From Roseicyclus persicicus (lineage in GTDB: Bacteria > Pseudomonadota > Alphaproteobacteria > Rhodobacterales > Rhodobacteraceae): a DNA stretch of 64,000 bases. A model generated the notes under the pieces. The model worked only from the letters and a program-made list of their open reading frames with translations. It was not told the DNA's origin and searched no databases. This document shows, in pieces, positions 1-8,407 of this stretch (positions are counted from its first letter, which is position 1; the number at the start of each line of letters is the position of its first letter). The stretch is taken from NCBI RefSeq assembly GCF_012395815.1, contig NZ_JAAZQQ010000004.1:1-64000 (forward strand), read 5' to 3'. Position numbers and translations under genes: made by a program.

Positions 1-192
1 ACCGGCACCCACGCAAGCCTGCTCGACGCCGGCAACTTCGTGCGCACGCTGGAACAGCGCCAGGGCATGCAGACCGGCTCGCCCGACGAGATCGCCTACG
101 CCCAGGGGTGGATTTCCGCCGACAACCTCGCGAAACGCGCCCGCATGTTTGGAAAGAACGACTACGGCCGCTACCTTAAATCCCTGTTGTAA
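1..192 (+). CDS. rfbA: Glucose-1-phosphate thymidylyltransferase, C-terminal end (partial)
   Basis: Only the last 63 residues are in the window; the 5' part lies upstream. Read in frame 1 up to TAA at 190-192, the peptide contains LLDAGNFVRTLEQRQG and EIAYAQGWISADNL and ends GRYLKSLL, the characteristic C-terminus of RfbA/RmlA. The family makes dTDP-glucose from dTTP and glucose-1-phosphate, the first step towards dTDP-L-rhamnose and related 6-deoxysugars. It fits the polysaccharide genes downstream, in particular the dTDP-sugar epimerase at 7252-8403. The gene ends 48 bp before the IS5-type remnant, so it seems undamaged at its 3' end. Confidence 0.88.
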   Translation, partial: TGTHASLLDAGNFVRTLEQRQGMQTGSPDEIAYAQGWISADNLAKRARMFGKNDYGRYLKSLL

Positions 193-240
193 CAATGGCC
201 AACGCATTCGTTTGTCGTAGGTTTCGTGGAAAAGAAACTA

Positions 241-554
241 GGGTCAGGACCCATTGATCTGCTTGAAGCTGCCGTCACCGCGTGATCCACGCACTCGAAC
301 CGACGGGGGTGAAGATGAGCAGTCTTTTCTGGCTGACCGAAGACCAGATGGAGCGGTTGAAGCCGTTCTTTCCTAAGAGCCATGGCAAGCCGCGCATCGA
401 TGACCGGCGTGTCCTGAGTGGAATAGTCTTCATCAATTGCAACGGGTTGCGTTGGTGCGATGCGCCGCGGGAGTATGGCCCGCCGAAGACCCTCTACAAT
501 CGCCGGAAGCGGTGGGGCGACATGGGGGTCTTCGCCCGGATGATGGAGGGGCTG
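241..554 (+). mobile_element. IS5-family (IS427-like) element, 5' remnant
   Basis: The left end GGGTCAGGACCCAT at 241 is one base different from the right-end inverted repeat of the intact IS5-type element at 5516-6347, and it is preceded by TA (239-240), the expected target dinucleotide. About 314 bp remain, carrying the start of the transposase. Similarity to the intact element stops at about 554, where another element's sequence begins. The protein fragment is only roughly 70 percent identical to the intact copy by eye, so this is a different IS species and not a duplicate. Confidence 0.8.
315..554 (+). pseudogene. IS5-family transposase, truncated N-terminal fragment
   Basis: From ATG 315 the product starts MSSLFWLTEDQMERLKPFFP and keeps the N-terminal HTH and DDRRVLSG region of IS427-group IS5 transposases, up to FARMMEGL. 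After this the frame runs on to a stop at 660-662 through unrelated sequence. The catalytic DDE residues, which lie downstream in the intact homologue at 5526-6284, are all missing, so the fragment cannot be active. It was cut by later insertions (553-589 and 590-1830). Confidence 0.85.
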
Positions 555-589
555 AGCTACTCCCCAATCCTTGGACAGATTTCCGGGTT
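553..589. mobile_element. Possible relic end of a second IS3-type element
   Basis: These 37 bases belong neither to the IS5 remnant nor to the complete IS3-type element that follows. They begin TGAGCTACTCCCC, which matches 11 of 13 bases of the terminal repeat TGACCTGCTCCCC of the element at 590-1830, and start with the TGA typical of IS3-family ends. The simplest reading is the left tip of another IS3-family element that landed in the IS5 copy and was itself interrupted. The stretch is short, so this is tentative. Confidence 0.35.
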
Positions 590-615
590 TGACCTGCTCC
601 CCGGATTGTCCTCGT

Positions 616-1437
616 TCAGAAGTTTAGTCCGTTCCGGGTTTGGTCCTTCTCTGACCTTGTGAAGTAGTCCCGCGGGGTGAGCCCGTCGAGGCTCGTGTGC
701 GGGCGGTGGTGGTTGTAGTCGTCGCGCCATGCCGCAATCAATTGGCGGGCATGGCGTAGGCCGGTGAAGAGATGCTCGTTCAGGCATTCGTCGCGAAGCC
801 GGCCGTTGAAGCTCTCGACCAGACCGTTCTGCATCGGCTTGCCCGGGGCGATGTAGTGCCACTCGACACAGCGCTCCTCCTGCCATTTCAGGATGGCGTT
901 CGAGGTGAGCTCGGTTCCGTTGTCGCTGACCACCATGCAGGGATAGCCCCGGATCTCGGCGATACGGTCCAGTTCCCAGGCGACACGAACGCCGGAGATC
1001 GAGGTATCGACCACCGCGGCCAGGCACTCCCGACTGAAGTCATCGATGACGCATAGCACCCTGAACCGCCGCCCACAGGACAGCGCGTCGGACACGAAGT
1101 CGAGGCTCCAGCGCTGGTTCGGGCCCTGCGGGATCGCCATCGGTGCCCGCGTCCCCAAGGCACGCTTCCGGCCGCCGCGCTTGCGCACGGTCAGCCGTTC
1201 CTCGCGGTAGATGCGGTAGAGCTTCTTCCAGTTCACCTCCCAGCCTTCGCGGCGGAGCAGGATGTGCAGGCGGCGGTATCCGAACCGCCGGCGCTCGGAC
1301 GACAGCTCACGCAGGCGTCGTCGAAGTGGCACGTCATCGCCCCGCGTCGAACGATACCGGTAGACCCGCGGATCGATCCCGACGAGCCGGCATGCGCGCC
1401 TTTGGGAGTAGCCCTTCTCGGTGATGGCCCAGTTCAC
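616..1437 (-). CDS. IS3-family transposase OrfB (DDE integrase core)
   Basis: A 273-residue catalytic subunit of the IS3 transposase. Visible are the HTH_21-like region ([19 protein letters not shown]) and an rve integrase core with all three acidic residues: D in [12 protein letters not shown] in [11 protein letters not shown], and E in [18 protein letters not shown]. The start is GTG at 1437; in this family OrfB is normally made as an OrfA-OrfB fusion by -1 frameshifting, so the independent start is formal. Both frames are intact, so the element may still be active. Confidence 0.85.
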   Translation of the reverse strand: MNWAITEKGYSQRRACRLVGIDPRVYRYRSTRGDDVPLRRRLRELSSERRRFGYRRLHILLRREGWEVNWKKLYRIYREERLTVRKRGGRKRALGTRAPMAIPQGPNQRWSLDFVSDALSCGRRFRVLCVIDDFSRECLAAVVDTSISGVRVAWELDRIAEIRGYPCMVVSDNGTELTSNAILKWQEERCVEWHYIAPGKPMQNGLVESFNGRLRDECLNEHLFTGLRHARQLIAAWRDDYNHHRPHTSLDGLTPRDYFTRSEKDQTRNGLNF

Positions 1438-1498
1438 GGCAGATCTCCTCGAACATTCGCCTTTGTCGCTCGGACCAATGGCGCGACATGGCTCATCC

Positions 1499-1765
1499 TC
1501 AGAAGTTTTTTCCGAGCATCTCGCGCAGCGTCGAGACGTCGAGCATCGATTCCGCCAAGAGCTTCTTCAGCTTGGCGTTCTCTTCCTCGAGCGCCCTCCG
1601 CCGCTTCGCGTCCGACACCTCCATGCCGCCATACTTCGAGCGCCACTTTTGGAACGTCGGCTCGCTCACGCCGTGCTTGCGGCAGAGCTCCGCCGCGCTC
1701 AGCCCGGCCTGGTGCTCCTTCAGAATGCCAATGATCTGTTCTTCGCTAAGTCTGCTGCGCTTCAT
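1499..1765 (-). CDS. IS3-family transposase OrfA (HTH protein)
   Basis: An 88-residue protein with the HTH_Tnp_1 signature [18 protein letters not shown], then [15 protein letters not shown] and a C-terminal leucine-zipper-like coiled coil ([18 protein letters not shown]). In IS3 elements this part binds the terminal repeats and multimerises through the zipper. It lies just upstream of orfB in the same element and ends at TGA 1499-1501. Confidence 0.85.
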   Translation of the reverse strand: MKRSRLSEEQIIGILKEHQAGLSAAELCRKHGVSEPTFQKWRSKYGGMEVSDAKRRRALEEENAKLKKLLAESMLDVSTLREMLGKNF

Positions 1766-1916
1766 CGTCCGTCTCCTCTGTCGAGGAACAGACTAACCTC
1801 AGTGTGGGGAGGTTTCAGGGGAGCAGGTCAACCGCTTAGTCTCATCGTGTTGAGAAGATAAGCCGCATGGGGCATAGACTGCCATCAGGCTTTTTGAACT
1901 TGGAGGAAACGCCCAC

Positions 1917-4334
1917 TTGAAGGATCCGACCGCCCTTGCGACCGTCAATCGGTGTCGGCAGCTGCTTGAACAGGGAGACGTTGATGGCGCCAGGTTACTT
2001 GCACAGCAAGCTCTCCGAACTTGGCCTTCAAATGCTTCCCTACAAAAGCTTCTGGGGAGCTGCATGTTGCGTTTGGGCCTGCATTCCGAGGCGGTTCCGA
2101 TTTTTGAAGCCCTGCTGCAGGAAGGCGGATTTAACCCCTCCATAGCCATGCAGCTTGCCAACGCACTCAGACGACTTGGACAAATGGAAAAGGCGGCGGC
2201 AACCTACCGCGAAGTCCTCGACATGCAACCGAATAACGAACGTGCCCATATTGGCCTCATCGAAATTGCTTTTTTTGGGGGCGAGATACCTACTGCCTTT
2301 TCTAGTTGCACGAAAGCACTTGTTGCAGTTCCGGAGAACCAACGCATTCGCCACTTACACGCGCGCTGTCTGCGCTCATTAGGGAAACCCAATGAGGCCA
2401 AGGTGATCTTGGAACGCCTGCTCAGTGAGCAGCCCCAAAATATTTCGTTTGCCATCGAATTAGCTACGACGTGCCAAGAGCTCGGCGACCTAGCCACGGC
2501 AGACCAGCTATTTCGTAGAGTACTTGCAGCAGAGCCTGATTCACCACATGCGCTTCGAGGGATAGTGGCAATTGCCGAGGCGACCTACGGCGCCAATGCA
2601 GCGATCAAGATCCTTGAAACAGCCGTCGGACAGACTGCTTCGAACACAGACAGCGGAAGCGCCACGCCATGTATGCCAACAGCCCCAAGATGGTCACTAC
2701 ATCTTGCCAATCTCTGCATCAAGGTTGGCGACCAAACACGCGCTGCGCAAATTCTGTTGTCGTTGGAAAAAAGCGAGCAAGTCATTCCGGAAAACGAACT
2801 TGTCCTTTTCATCCAGCTCTCGGAACGTCTCGGTCAGATTGATGTTCTTTCGGGCCTTGTAATGCGGGTGCTCGAGATGAGTAGCATCAGACTTAATCTC
2901 GCGTTAGCCGTACTTCAGCTTGCTTTGAGTACAGAGGATCCTAACCTGGTTGCCAAAGCTCAGGAGGAGATGACCCGCAGGATCCATCCTGAGGATCGCT
3001 TGCAGTTTCGCGCAGAAGAGAGAATGCTTACCGTGGGCCCACTTGATGCTCTGGCTGCCATTCTCGAAGAGCCACGCGCCCGTCGGAGTGCCCGTGAAGC
3101 TCAGCTACTTTCACGGTTTCTCTTGGCGGCCGGACGGACGCGGTTAGCATTGCGGTATCTCCGGTTCTGTTCGCGCCGATGGCCAGGGTCCGCCAGGATA
3201 AGGTCCGAACTAATTTCAAGCTTTGTTGCGAATGGACAGAATGCGGAAGCGCTGGCTTGGCTTGATCGCGAGCGAACTTCTCTAGCTGAGTCCGAGTACA
3301 AAAAACTACGCCTACGTATACTGATCCAGACGGACGCATACGACGAAGCGCTCAGTCTCTTGGACCAGCAGCTGCAATCTGGTCAAAATGCCAAATCTCT
3401 CGATCAGCGTCTGCGGCTTCTCATCGCCTTGGGGCGCCTTGAGGATGCAGAGAAAGCCGAGACCGCTGCGAGGCAGGACCCCGGGCAAAGAAGGTCACGC
3501 GCTGCCCATTTTGGCTCTACTTTGGCAGGAACACTGCTAACCGAGCTACGAATGTATAGGCACGCCCTGACCTCCGTGCGTACACTCGATGAGCGGCTCG
3601 CACTGATTGAGACGAATTACCATGCAGCGTTCGAAGAAATTCGCAGTCATATTTCTTCTACGGCACCCGCAAAACTGCGCGAATCTAGCATCCCGCGGCG
3701 TATAGTGCAGTACTGGAACGATTCATCTCCCCCACCGGATATTTCGGCCGCAATGCGCAGCTGGCAGGGCGTTGCGGGTTGGAAATATCTTAGGCTGGAC
3801 CGGCGGGATGCAAGGTACTGGCTTGCGGCGACGCTTGGGAGCGATCACGCACGAGCCTTTAGCTTGGCGCGGCATGTGGCAGAAGAGGCTGATTTTTTGC
3901 GTTATTGCTTACTCTTCCACGGAGGAGGCATTTATGCAGACGCGGATGACCTGCTGGTGGGGCACCCAGACACTATCGTCTCGGAGGGGTCGGGGATGGT
4001 GGTATTCACTGAGATATTCGGGGCGATATGCAACAATTTGATTTGTGCGCCGCCAGGTCACCCTGCTCTGGGCCGGGCAGTGGCGTTGGTTAAGGACGCA
4101 TTGCTACGGCGCGACAATGACAGCGTCTGGCTCAAGACGGGGCCTGGAGCCCTCACGCGGGCAATCGCAGGCCACTTAGCTTCGGATGGCGATGGTGTAA
4201 CTATACGGCCACAGGAGAGCATGCTCGCCCAAGTACGGCCACACCTAAAGCTGCCGTACAAGCGGGGATCAAGGTATTGGAATAACGACCAAACAAAGCG
4301 GTTATATAAAGAGATTTGGGGAAGCACAGCATGA
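1917..4334 (+). CDS. TPR-repeat protein with C-terminal sugar-binding glycosyltransferase domain
   Basis: An 805-residue protein. Roughly residues 1-560 are degenerate tetratricopeptide repeats (for example RLGLHSEAVPIFEALLQEGG and RLGQMEKAAATYREVLDMQP). The last 200 residues look like a Gly_transf_sug/OCH1-type glycosyltransferase: PRRIVQYWNDSSPPPDI, ARHVAEEADFLRYCLLFHGG and the DxD-like YADADDLLVG. It probably transfers a sugar in capsule or exopolysaccharide synthesis, with the TPR part holding partners. The start is TTG 1917 with GGAGG ten bases upstream; the IS element ends only 86 bp before it, so the native promoter or even a longer N-terminus may be lost. Acceptor and donor are unknown. 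Confidence 0.75.
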   Translation: MKDPTALATVNRCRQLLEQGDVDGARLLAQQALRTWPSNASLQKLLGSCMLRLGLHSEAVPIFEALLQEGGFNPSIAMQLANALRRLGQMEKAAATYREVLDMQPNNERAHIGLIEIAFFGGEIPTAFSSCTKALVAVPENQRIRHLHARCLRSLGKPNEAKVILERLLSEQPQNISFAIELATTCQELGDLATADQLFRRVLAAEPDSPHALRGIVAIAEATYGANAAIKILETAVGQTASNTDSGSATPCMPTAPRWSLHLANLCIKVGDQTRAAQILLSLEKSEQVIPENELVLFIQLSERLGQIDVLSGLVMRVLEMSSIRLNLALAVLQLALSTEDPNLVAKAQEEMTRRIHPEDRLQFRAEERMLTVGPLDALAAILEEPRARRSAREAQLLSRFLLAAGRTRLALRYLRFCSRRWPGSARIRSELISSFVANGQNAEALAWLDRERTSLAESEYKKLRLRILIQTDAYDEALSLLDQQLQSGQNAKSLDQRLRLLIALGRLEDAEKAETAARQDPGQRRSRAAHFGSTLAGTLLTELRMYRHALTSVRTLDERLALIETNYHAAFEEIRSHISSTAPAKLRESSIPRRIVQYWNDSSPPPDISAAMRSWQGVAGWKYLRLDRRDARYWLAATLGSDHARAFSLARHVAEEADFLRYCLLFHGGGIYADADDLLVGHPDTIVSEGSGMVVFTEIFGAICNNLICAPPGHPALGRAVALVKDALLRRDNDSVWLKTGPGALTRAIAGHLASDGDGVTIRPQESMLAQVRPHLKLPYKRGSRYWNNDQTKRLYKEIWGSTA

Positions 4335-4691
4335 AGCAACCACATAACGAAATGTAGATTTCGTAATGGGAGACGCATTCTGGAGCAGAATGAAGGAACA
4401 GTCTGACTTGCGCGCCAAGGTCCGATGTAGGCGTTTTGTCAGAGCCGCCTGATAAACCGCGGTTTCACCGCGGATACTAAGTGAAAATATTCAGCAGCAG
4501 ATCCGCGTCGCACCTCAAGCGGTGGCCATGGAGCGAGCCCCAGTTCGAAAAGCATTGCAACGTAGCGTTTCCGACGGCAGGTTGGCACTCAGCAGTATCC
4601 ACTTGGCAATAACCGGCTACGTCTGCAATCGGATCGCCCGATTGAAGCATGCCAGAACCGTCATCAGAGATGACAATCGGAGAACCATCCT
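4335..4691. other. Gene-poor interval with decayed coding traces
   Basis: There is no gene I can support here. A perfect hairpin ACGAAAT-GTAG-ATTTCGT (4347-4364) lies 12 bases after the stop of the TPR-glycosyltransferase gene, but no T-run follows it. A second hairpin with CCGCGG arms lies near 4460-4473. A short frame from GTG 4481 to TAA 4612 reads KIFSSRSASHLKRWPWSEPQ and looks protein-like without an identifiable family; it may be a relic. Antisense frames here have no supporting signal. Confidence 0.5.
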
Positions 4692-5498
4692 TTGCACGAA
4701 ATTCTAGTATATTGGTACAGGCCACCGGGTGGAAACAAGATAAATTTGGGTGACGAGATCAACGCAAAAGTTGTCGAGTTCGTCTCAAGGCGTGGAGTGC
4801 GGCAGGCGGATCTCCTCACATGTGACCTCGTGGCAATCGGGAGTGTGCTCCAAGCCCTTCACAATCGGCTCGCAACGACCCCGCGGCCGGTTGACGTGTG
4901 GGGGTCAGGCCTGATGACGCCCCAGGTGCGACGGTTCGGTCCGGAAGTCCGGTTCAGTGCCGTGCGGGGACCTCTTACGCGGGGCATGGTCGAGGGAATG
5001 CCGGCTCTGCCGATGGGCGATCCGGGCATTCTAGTCTCCGAAATCTGGCCGGCAGCGTCTGCTGAAAAGGCCTACTCGGTAGGCCTTGTGCCGCACCAGA
5101 GCCAGGTCGGGGATCCTTTATGGAAGGCACTGAATGAAGCGACGCCCGCGTCCATCCTGATCGACCTGACGAACCCGGATATCAACAGGACATTCGATCT
5201 CTTCAGCAAATGTGAGATGATCGTCAGCACAAGTCTGCACGGGCTAATTTTCGCCGACGCATACGGCATTCCGAATGTCTGGGCCGCATACCGGGATATT
5301 CATCCGGCCGAAGCGTTCAAGTTTTACGACTATTTTTCATCGATACGCCGGAGGCAGTTTAGACGACTCGAGATATTGCATTGCAATCGGAATCTTACTG
5401 CCATCTCACCAGAGTTGATCGATACTTCTCATTTTGCTCGCGTCGGCGAATACAAAAACCGTATTGCGGCAGCGTTCCCGTCTCACCTTAAGGCCTGA
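4692..5498 (+). CDS. Polysaccharide pyruvyl transferase family protein
   Basis: A 268-residue protein with the layout of PF04230: N-terminal NKINLGDEINAKVVEF, central VWGSGLM and RGPLTRGMV, then MGDPGILV, and the late STSLHGLIFADAYGIPNVWA motif. The family adds ketal-linked pyruvate to sugars of exopolysaccharides, using phosphoenolpyruvate. An in-frame stop at 4671-4673 limits the N-terminus; TTG 4692 has GGAGA eight bases upstream and is the best start. The intact IS5-type element begins 18 bp after the stop. The target sugar cannot be told from the sequence. Confidence 0.82.
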   Translation: MHEILVYWYRPPGGNKINLGDEINAKVVEFVSRRGVRQADLLTCDLVAIGSVLQALHNRLATTPRPVDVWGSGLMTPQVRRFGPEVRFSAVRGPLTRGMVEGMPALPMGDPGILVSEIWPAASAEKAYSVGLVPHQSQVGDPLWKALNEATPASILIDLTNPDINRTFDLFSKCEMIVSTSLHGLIFADAYGIPNVWAAYRDIHPAEAFKFYDYFSSIRRRQFRRLEILHCNRNLTAISPELIDTSHFARVGEYKNRIAAAFPSHLKA

Positions 5499-5515
5499 AT
5501 GTTGATCGAAGACTA

Positions 5516-6347
5516 GGCTCAGGACTCATAGCCAGTAGATGACGATAGCGGCCAGAGCGATGGCCGAGAGGAAGACCTTGAGGCACCTGTCGTATCGCGT
5601 GGCCACCCGCCGCCAGTCTTTGAGCCTGCCGAACATGATCTCGTTGCGGTTGCGCCGCTTGTATCGGCGCTTGTCGTATTTCACCGGCGTCTTCCGTTGT
5701 TTCCGGCCGGGGATGCAGGCTCGTATGCCCTTGTCTTTCAACGCTTCCCGGAACCAGTCGGCGTCGTAGCCGCGATCGCCGAGCAGCCAATCGACATTCG
5801 GCAGACTGTCGCAAAGAGCCCTCACACCGATGTAGTCGCTCACCTGCCCGGCCGTGACGAACAGGTTGAGTGGATGTCCCTGGCTGTCGCAGATGGCGTG
5901 CAATTTCGTGTTCATGCCGCCCTTGGTCCGTCCGATCAGGCGACCGCGCCCCCCTTTTTTGACGCCCAGACTGGACGCCGTGCGGTGACCCTTCAGGTAA
6001 GTGGTGTCGATCATCACGGTGTTCTTCTCGCCGTGCTCGGCAACCAGTCCCGCCATCATCTTCGCGAAGATGCCCTTGTCGCTCCACCGCTTCCAACGAT
6101 TGTAGAGCGTCTTGTGGGGGCCGTATGCGGCAGGAGCATCGCGCCACCGCAAGCCGTTACGATTTGTGAAGATACTCCCACTCAACACGCGCCGATCATC
6201 GACGCGCGGCTTGCCATGGGACTTCGGGAAGTAGGGCTCCAGACGCGCCATCTGCGCATCACTCAGCCAGAAGAGATCAGACATATCACCGCTCTGTTTT
6301 CGTGCGGTGAATCATGCCCTTCGGCTCAAATCAATGGGTCCTGAGCC
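5516..6347 (-). mobile_element. IS5-family (IS427-like) insertion sequence, complete
   Basis: An 832-bp element with terminal inverted repeats GGCTCAGGACYCAT (left 5516, right ending 6347; one mismatch) and TA on each side (5514-5515 and 6348-6349), the expected 2-bp target duplication. It encodes one intact transposase on the minus strand. It lies between a pyruvyl transferase gene and a convergent GT2 gene, 17 bp and 14 bp from their stops, and breaks neither. Confidence 0.92.
5526..6284 (-). CDS. IS5-family transposase
   Basis: A complete 252-residue DDE transposase. N-terminal MSDLFWLSDAQMARLEPYF and PKSHGKPRVDDRRVLSG are typical of the IS427 group. The catalytic residues are visible: D in VMIDTTYLKGHR, D in WLLGDRGYDADWF, and E in RNRNEIMFGRLKDWRRVATR. 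No frameshift is needed, although many group members use two overlapping frames. The C-terminus ends close to the left inverted repeat. Confidence 0.92.
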   Translation of the reverse strand: MSDLFWLSDAQMARLEPYFPKSHGKPRVDDRRVLSGSIFTNRNGLRWRDAPAAYGPHKTLYNRWKRWSDKGIFAKMMAGLVAEHGEKNTVMIDTTYLKGHRTASSLGVKKGGRGRLIGRTKGGMNTKLHAICDSQGHPLNLFVTAGQVSDYIGVRALCDSLPNVDWLLGDRGYDADWFREALKDKGIRACIPGRKQRKTPVKYDKRRYKRRNRNEIMFGRLKDWRRVATRYDRCLKVFLSAIALAAIVIYWL

Positions 6348-6361
6348 TAACCCTACTCACC

Positions 6362-7078
6362 TCATGCACTGACGGAGAGCTCACTCTTCGGATGGATTTT
6401 CTCCCAGCTGTACGTCATAAACTTTTCCGCTCGCGGAACTGGTTTGCTCATGAGGCGCTCCAATATAGTTTGGTTAATCGATTTGTCGCGGTCAAGATCT
6501 TGAGTGGCGCTAGCGACCACGAATGCCATCGTGCTCATTAACTTTCGCTTAATTCCATTCTTCCGGCAGCAAACCTGAAAGAACTTGTCCTCACATCCAT
6601 AACTTCCAGAAAAGCTCTCATCGTACCCGCCAACACGCATAAAGTCCGACCTGCAAATCAAGAAGCTGTTTATATGTGGATTAATCTCAACCCATCCCCC
6701 TTTCTCTTTCTTCATTCGAGGGAAGTGGCCAATTTCGTTCTGCTGCAGCCTTTCTGCATCGAGCATCAGAGATCGCGTATCGTCACGGTGGAAGCCATGA
6801 TCTATGTCCAGCAGGACGATCTTTTCGCAACGCGCCTCATGGACACCAATGTTCCGGGCCGCGGGCATGTTCCATGCAACGTCTTCCTTAATTCGAAACA
6901 CGCGAAGGTTCCTAAGACCTTCGAACATATTCAGCGGCACTGGCTTGTGACTATGGTCATCAACGAGAACGAAATCGAAGTAATCAGGAAAATCCCGTTC
7001 CATCTGGGCAAACGATGCGATCATCTTCTCGACCGCAGAAACATTATTGTAATAGTGACTCACAATCGACAGTTGCAT
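6362..7078 (-). CDS. Family 2 glycosyltransferase
   Basis: A 238-residue GT-A enzyme. It starts MQLSIVSHYYNNVSAVEKMI, then FVLVDDHSHKP (nucleotide-binding DD), NIGVHEA, the metal-binding LLDIDHGF, and GSYGCEDKFF, which holds the acidic pair used as catalytic base. I start it at ATG 7078, behind a purine-rich GGGGGG stretch and matching the family's N-terminus; an upstream in-frame extension of 41 residues has no family character. It converges on the IS5-type element and is separated from the epimerase gene by 173 bp, so it may have its own promoter. Donor and acceptor are unknown. Confidence 0.8.
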   Translation of the reverse strand: MQLSIVSHYYNNVSAVEKMIASFAQMERDFPDYFDFVLVDDHSHKPVPLNMFEGLRNLRVFRIKEDVAWNMPAARNIGVHEARCEKIVLLDIDHGFHRDDTRSLMLDAERLQQNEIGHFPRMKKEKGGWVEINPHINSFLICRSDFMRVGGYDESFSGSYGCEDKFFQVCCRKNGIKRKLMSTMAFVVASATQDLDRDKSINQTILERLMSKPVPRAEKFMTYSWEKIHPKSELSVSA

Positions 7079-7251
7079 ACTCAGCCCCCCCTTCGGCAAG
7101 CGTCGGATAGTGCATGCGAACTGATGCAGCAACTGCGGATGTGCTGCGAAGAGCAAGCAGGAACTAACATGCTCGATTGTCTTTCTGGATTTTACCGGCA
7201 CTCACCACGATGGTCGTGCTCCTGTGTTGCCAGGATTTGGAACAGGTAATC

Positions 7252-8403
7252 TCACCCCATCATCCCCCGCTTCACAAGTTCTGCGTTGGCTTCGTCCAAT
7301 CGGTCAGCATGCAGTGGTTGATCCGTGACCCATCGCGAAAACCGTTTTAGGCCGTCGTCAAGCTGGACCTGCGGGTCGACCTTCAGCACTCTGCGTAAGA
7401 CCGAAACATCAGCCATGTTATGGCGGATGTCCCCCACACGGTACTGGCCAGTAACGTGTACCTTCTCAGGCGCGGAGAAGGCACGACAGAGCGAGCGTGC
7501 GACCTCAATAACTGGCGTGGCCACTCCGCTTCCTACATTTACGACCGTGTCAAGGACCTGCTGAGCTTGCACGGCAGCTACGAAGGCGGCCGATACATCC
7601 GAGACATGCACGAAATCACGGCTCTCCAGCCCGTCCTCGAACACGGGAAGCTCTAGCCCCCTGCGTATGCGGGTCGAGAAGATCGAAAGAATGCCGGTAT
7701 AGGGATTAGCCAGCGACTGGCCCTCGCCGTAAACGTTCTGCAGCCGTAGGATCGCATATCCCACGCCGGCCGCTGCACAACCAATCCGTACCAAGTCCTC
7801 CTGCATCAGCTTGGTTGCGGCGTAGATGGATGCTGGTGCCGTCCGATCATCCTCCCGCGTCGGCACGGCCTGGAGAGGGGCTCCTGTATCCGGGCAAACC
7901 GGCTCCCACTGCCCCGCTCGCAGCGCTTCAGCCGATCGAGTTGGTGGCGTGAGCCGGGCACCGTCGCTCGTATCACAGCGGACATATGCGCCTTCGCCGT
8001 AAACCGAACGAGAGGATGCAAGAACCACCCGCTCCACATTCAGGCTGCGGTCATTCGCAATCAAGTCCATCAAGAGCGCTGTAGCTTGTACGTTCTGGCG
8101 GCAATAGCGCGCGATCTCGTACATCGACTGTCCCGTCCCGGTTTCGGCTGCCAAGTGAACGACCGCACTCACTCCCTCTAGCGCTGAACGCAGATCGGCC
8201 GGGGTGCCGGCCGAGCCGCGGCGGAACTCGACGCCAGGGGTTGTGGTGAGCCAAGCAACGTTGTCGCCGGGTACTTGGCCGTGCACTTGCGGGGACAGTG
8301 TGTCGAGCACCCTGACCTGGCGACCAAGGGCCACCAATTGCGGGGCGAGGTGCGAGCCGATGAAGCCCGCTCCCCCTGTTACTAGGACAAGACCGTCAGA
8401 CAT
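7252..8403 (-). CDS. NAD-dependent sugar epimerase, dTDP-L-rhamnose 4-epimerase-like
   Basis: A 383-residue extended short-chain dehydrogenase. The Rossmann motif GGAGFIGSHL is at residues 9-18; the catalytic pair is in SIYAATKLMQEDL (YxxxK). The long middle insertion with VYGEGAYVRC, AGQWEPVCPDTGAPL and PTREDD resembles WbiB-type dTDP-L-rhamnose 4-epimerases, which make dTDP-6-deoxy-L-talose; the second Cys of the usual CPxCG motif is absent here. ATG 8403 is the start. It follows the DxD glycosyltransferase gene by 4 bp, so both are probably co-transcribed with the Kdo genes. The exact substrate is inferred. Confidence 0.78.
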   Translation of the reverse strand: MSDGLVLVTGGAGFIGSHLAPQLVALGRQVRVLDTLSPQVHGQVPGDNVAWLTTTPGVEFRRGSAGTPADLRSALEGVSAVVHLAAETGTGQSMYEIARYCRQNVQATALLMDLIANDRSLNVERVVLASSRSVYGEGAYVRCDTSDGARLTPPTRSAEALRAGQWEPVCPDTGAPLQAVPTREDDRTAPASIYAATKLMQEDLVRIGCAAAGVGYAILRLQNVYGEGQSLANPYTGILSIFSTRIRRGLELPVFEDGLESRDFVHVSDVSAAFVAAVQAQQVLDTVVNVGSGVATPVIEVARSLCRAFSAPEKVHVTGQYRVGDIRHNMADVSVLRRVLKVDPQVQLDDGLKRFSRWVTDQPLHADRLDEANAELVKRGMMG

Positions 8404-8407
8404 CGCG

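Larger units (their letters stand above)
590..1830 (-). mobile_element. IS3-family insertion sequence, complete
   Basis: A 1241-bp element bounded by 13-bp perfect inverted repeats: TGACCTGCTCCCC at 590-602 and its complement ending at 1830. It carries orfA (1499-1765) and orfB (616-1437) on the minus strand, the two-frame organisation of IS3 elements. The orfA sequence ([27 protein letters not shown]) points to the IS407-like group. The flanks (GGTT left, ACCG right) show no target duplication, so an adjacent deletion or recombination has followed insertion. Confidence 0.85.

Noticed and set aside
4477-4725. An 82-codon minus-strand ORF in the gap before the pyruvyl transferase gene
   Set aside because: No ribosome site, no family, and it overlaps the start of the pyruvyl transferase gene.
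241-6347. A composite transposon bounded by two IS5-type copies in opposite orientation
   Set aside because: The left copy is truncated and only about 70 percent identical in protein, so it is a different element and could not have moved with the right one.
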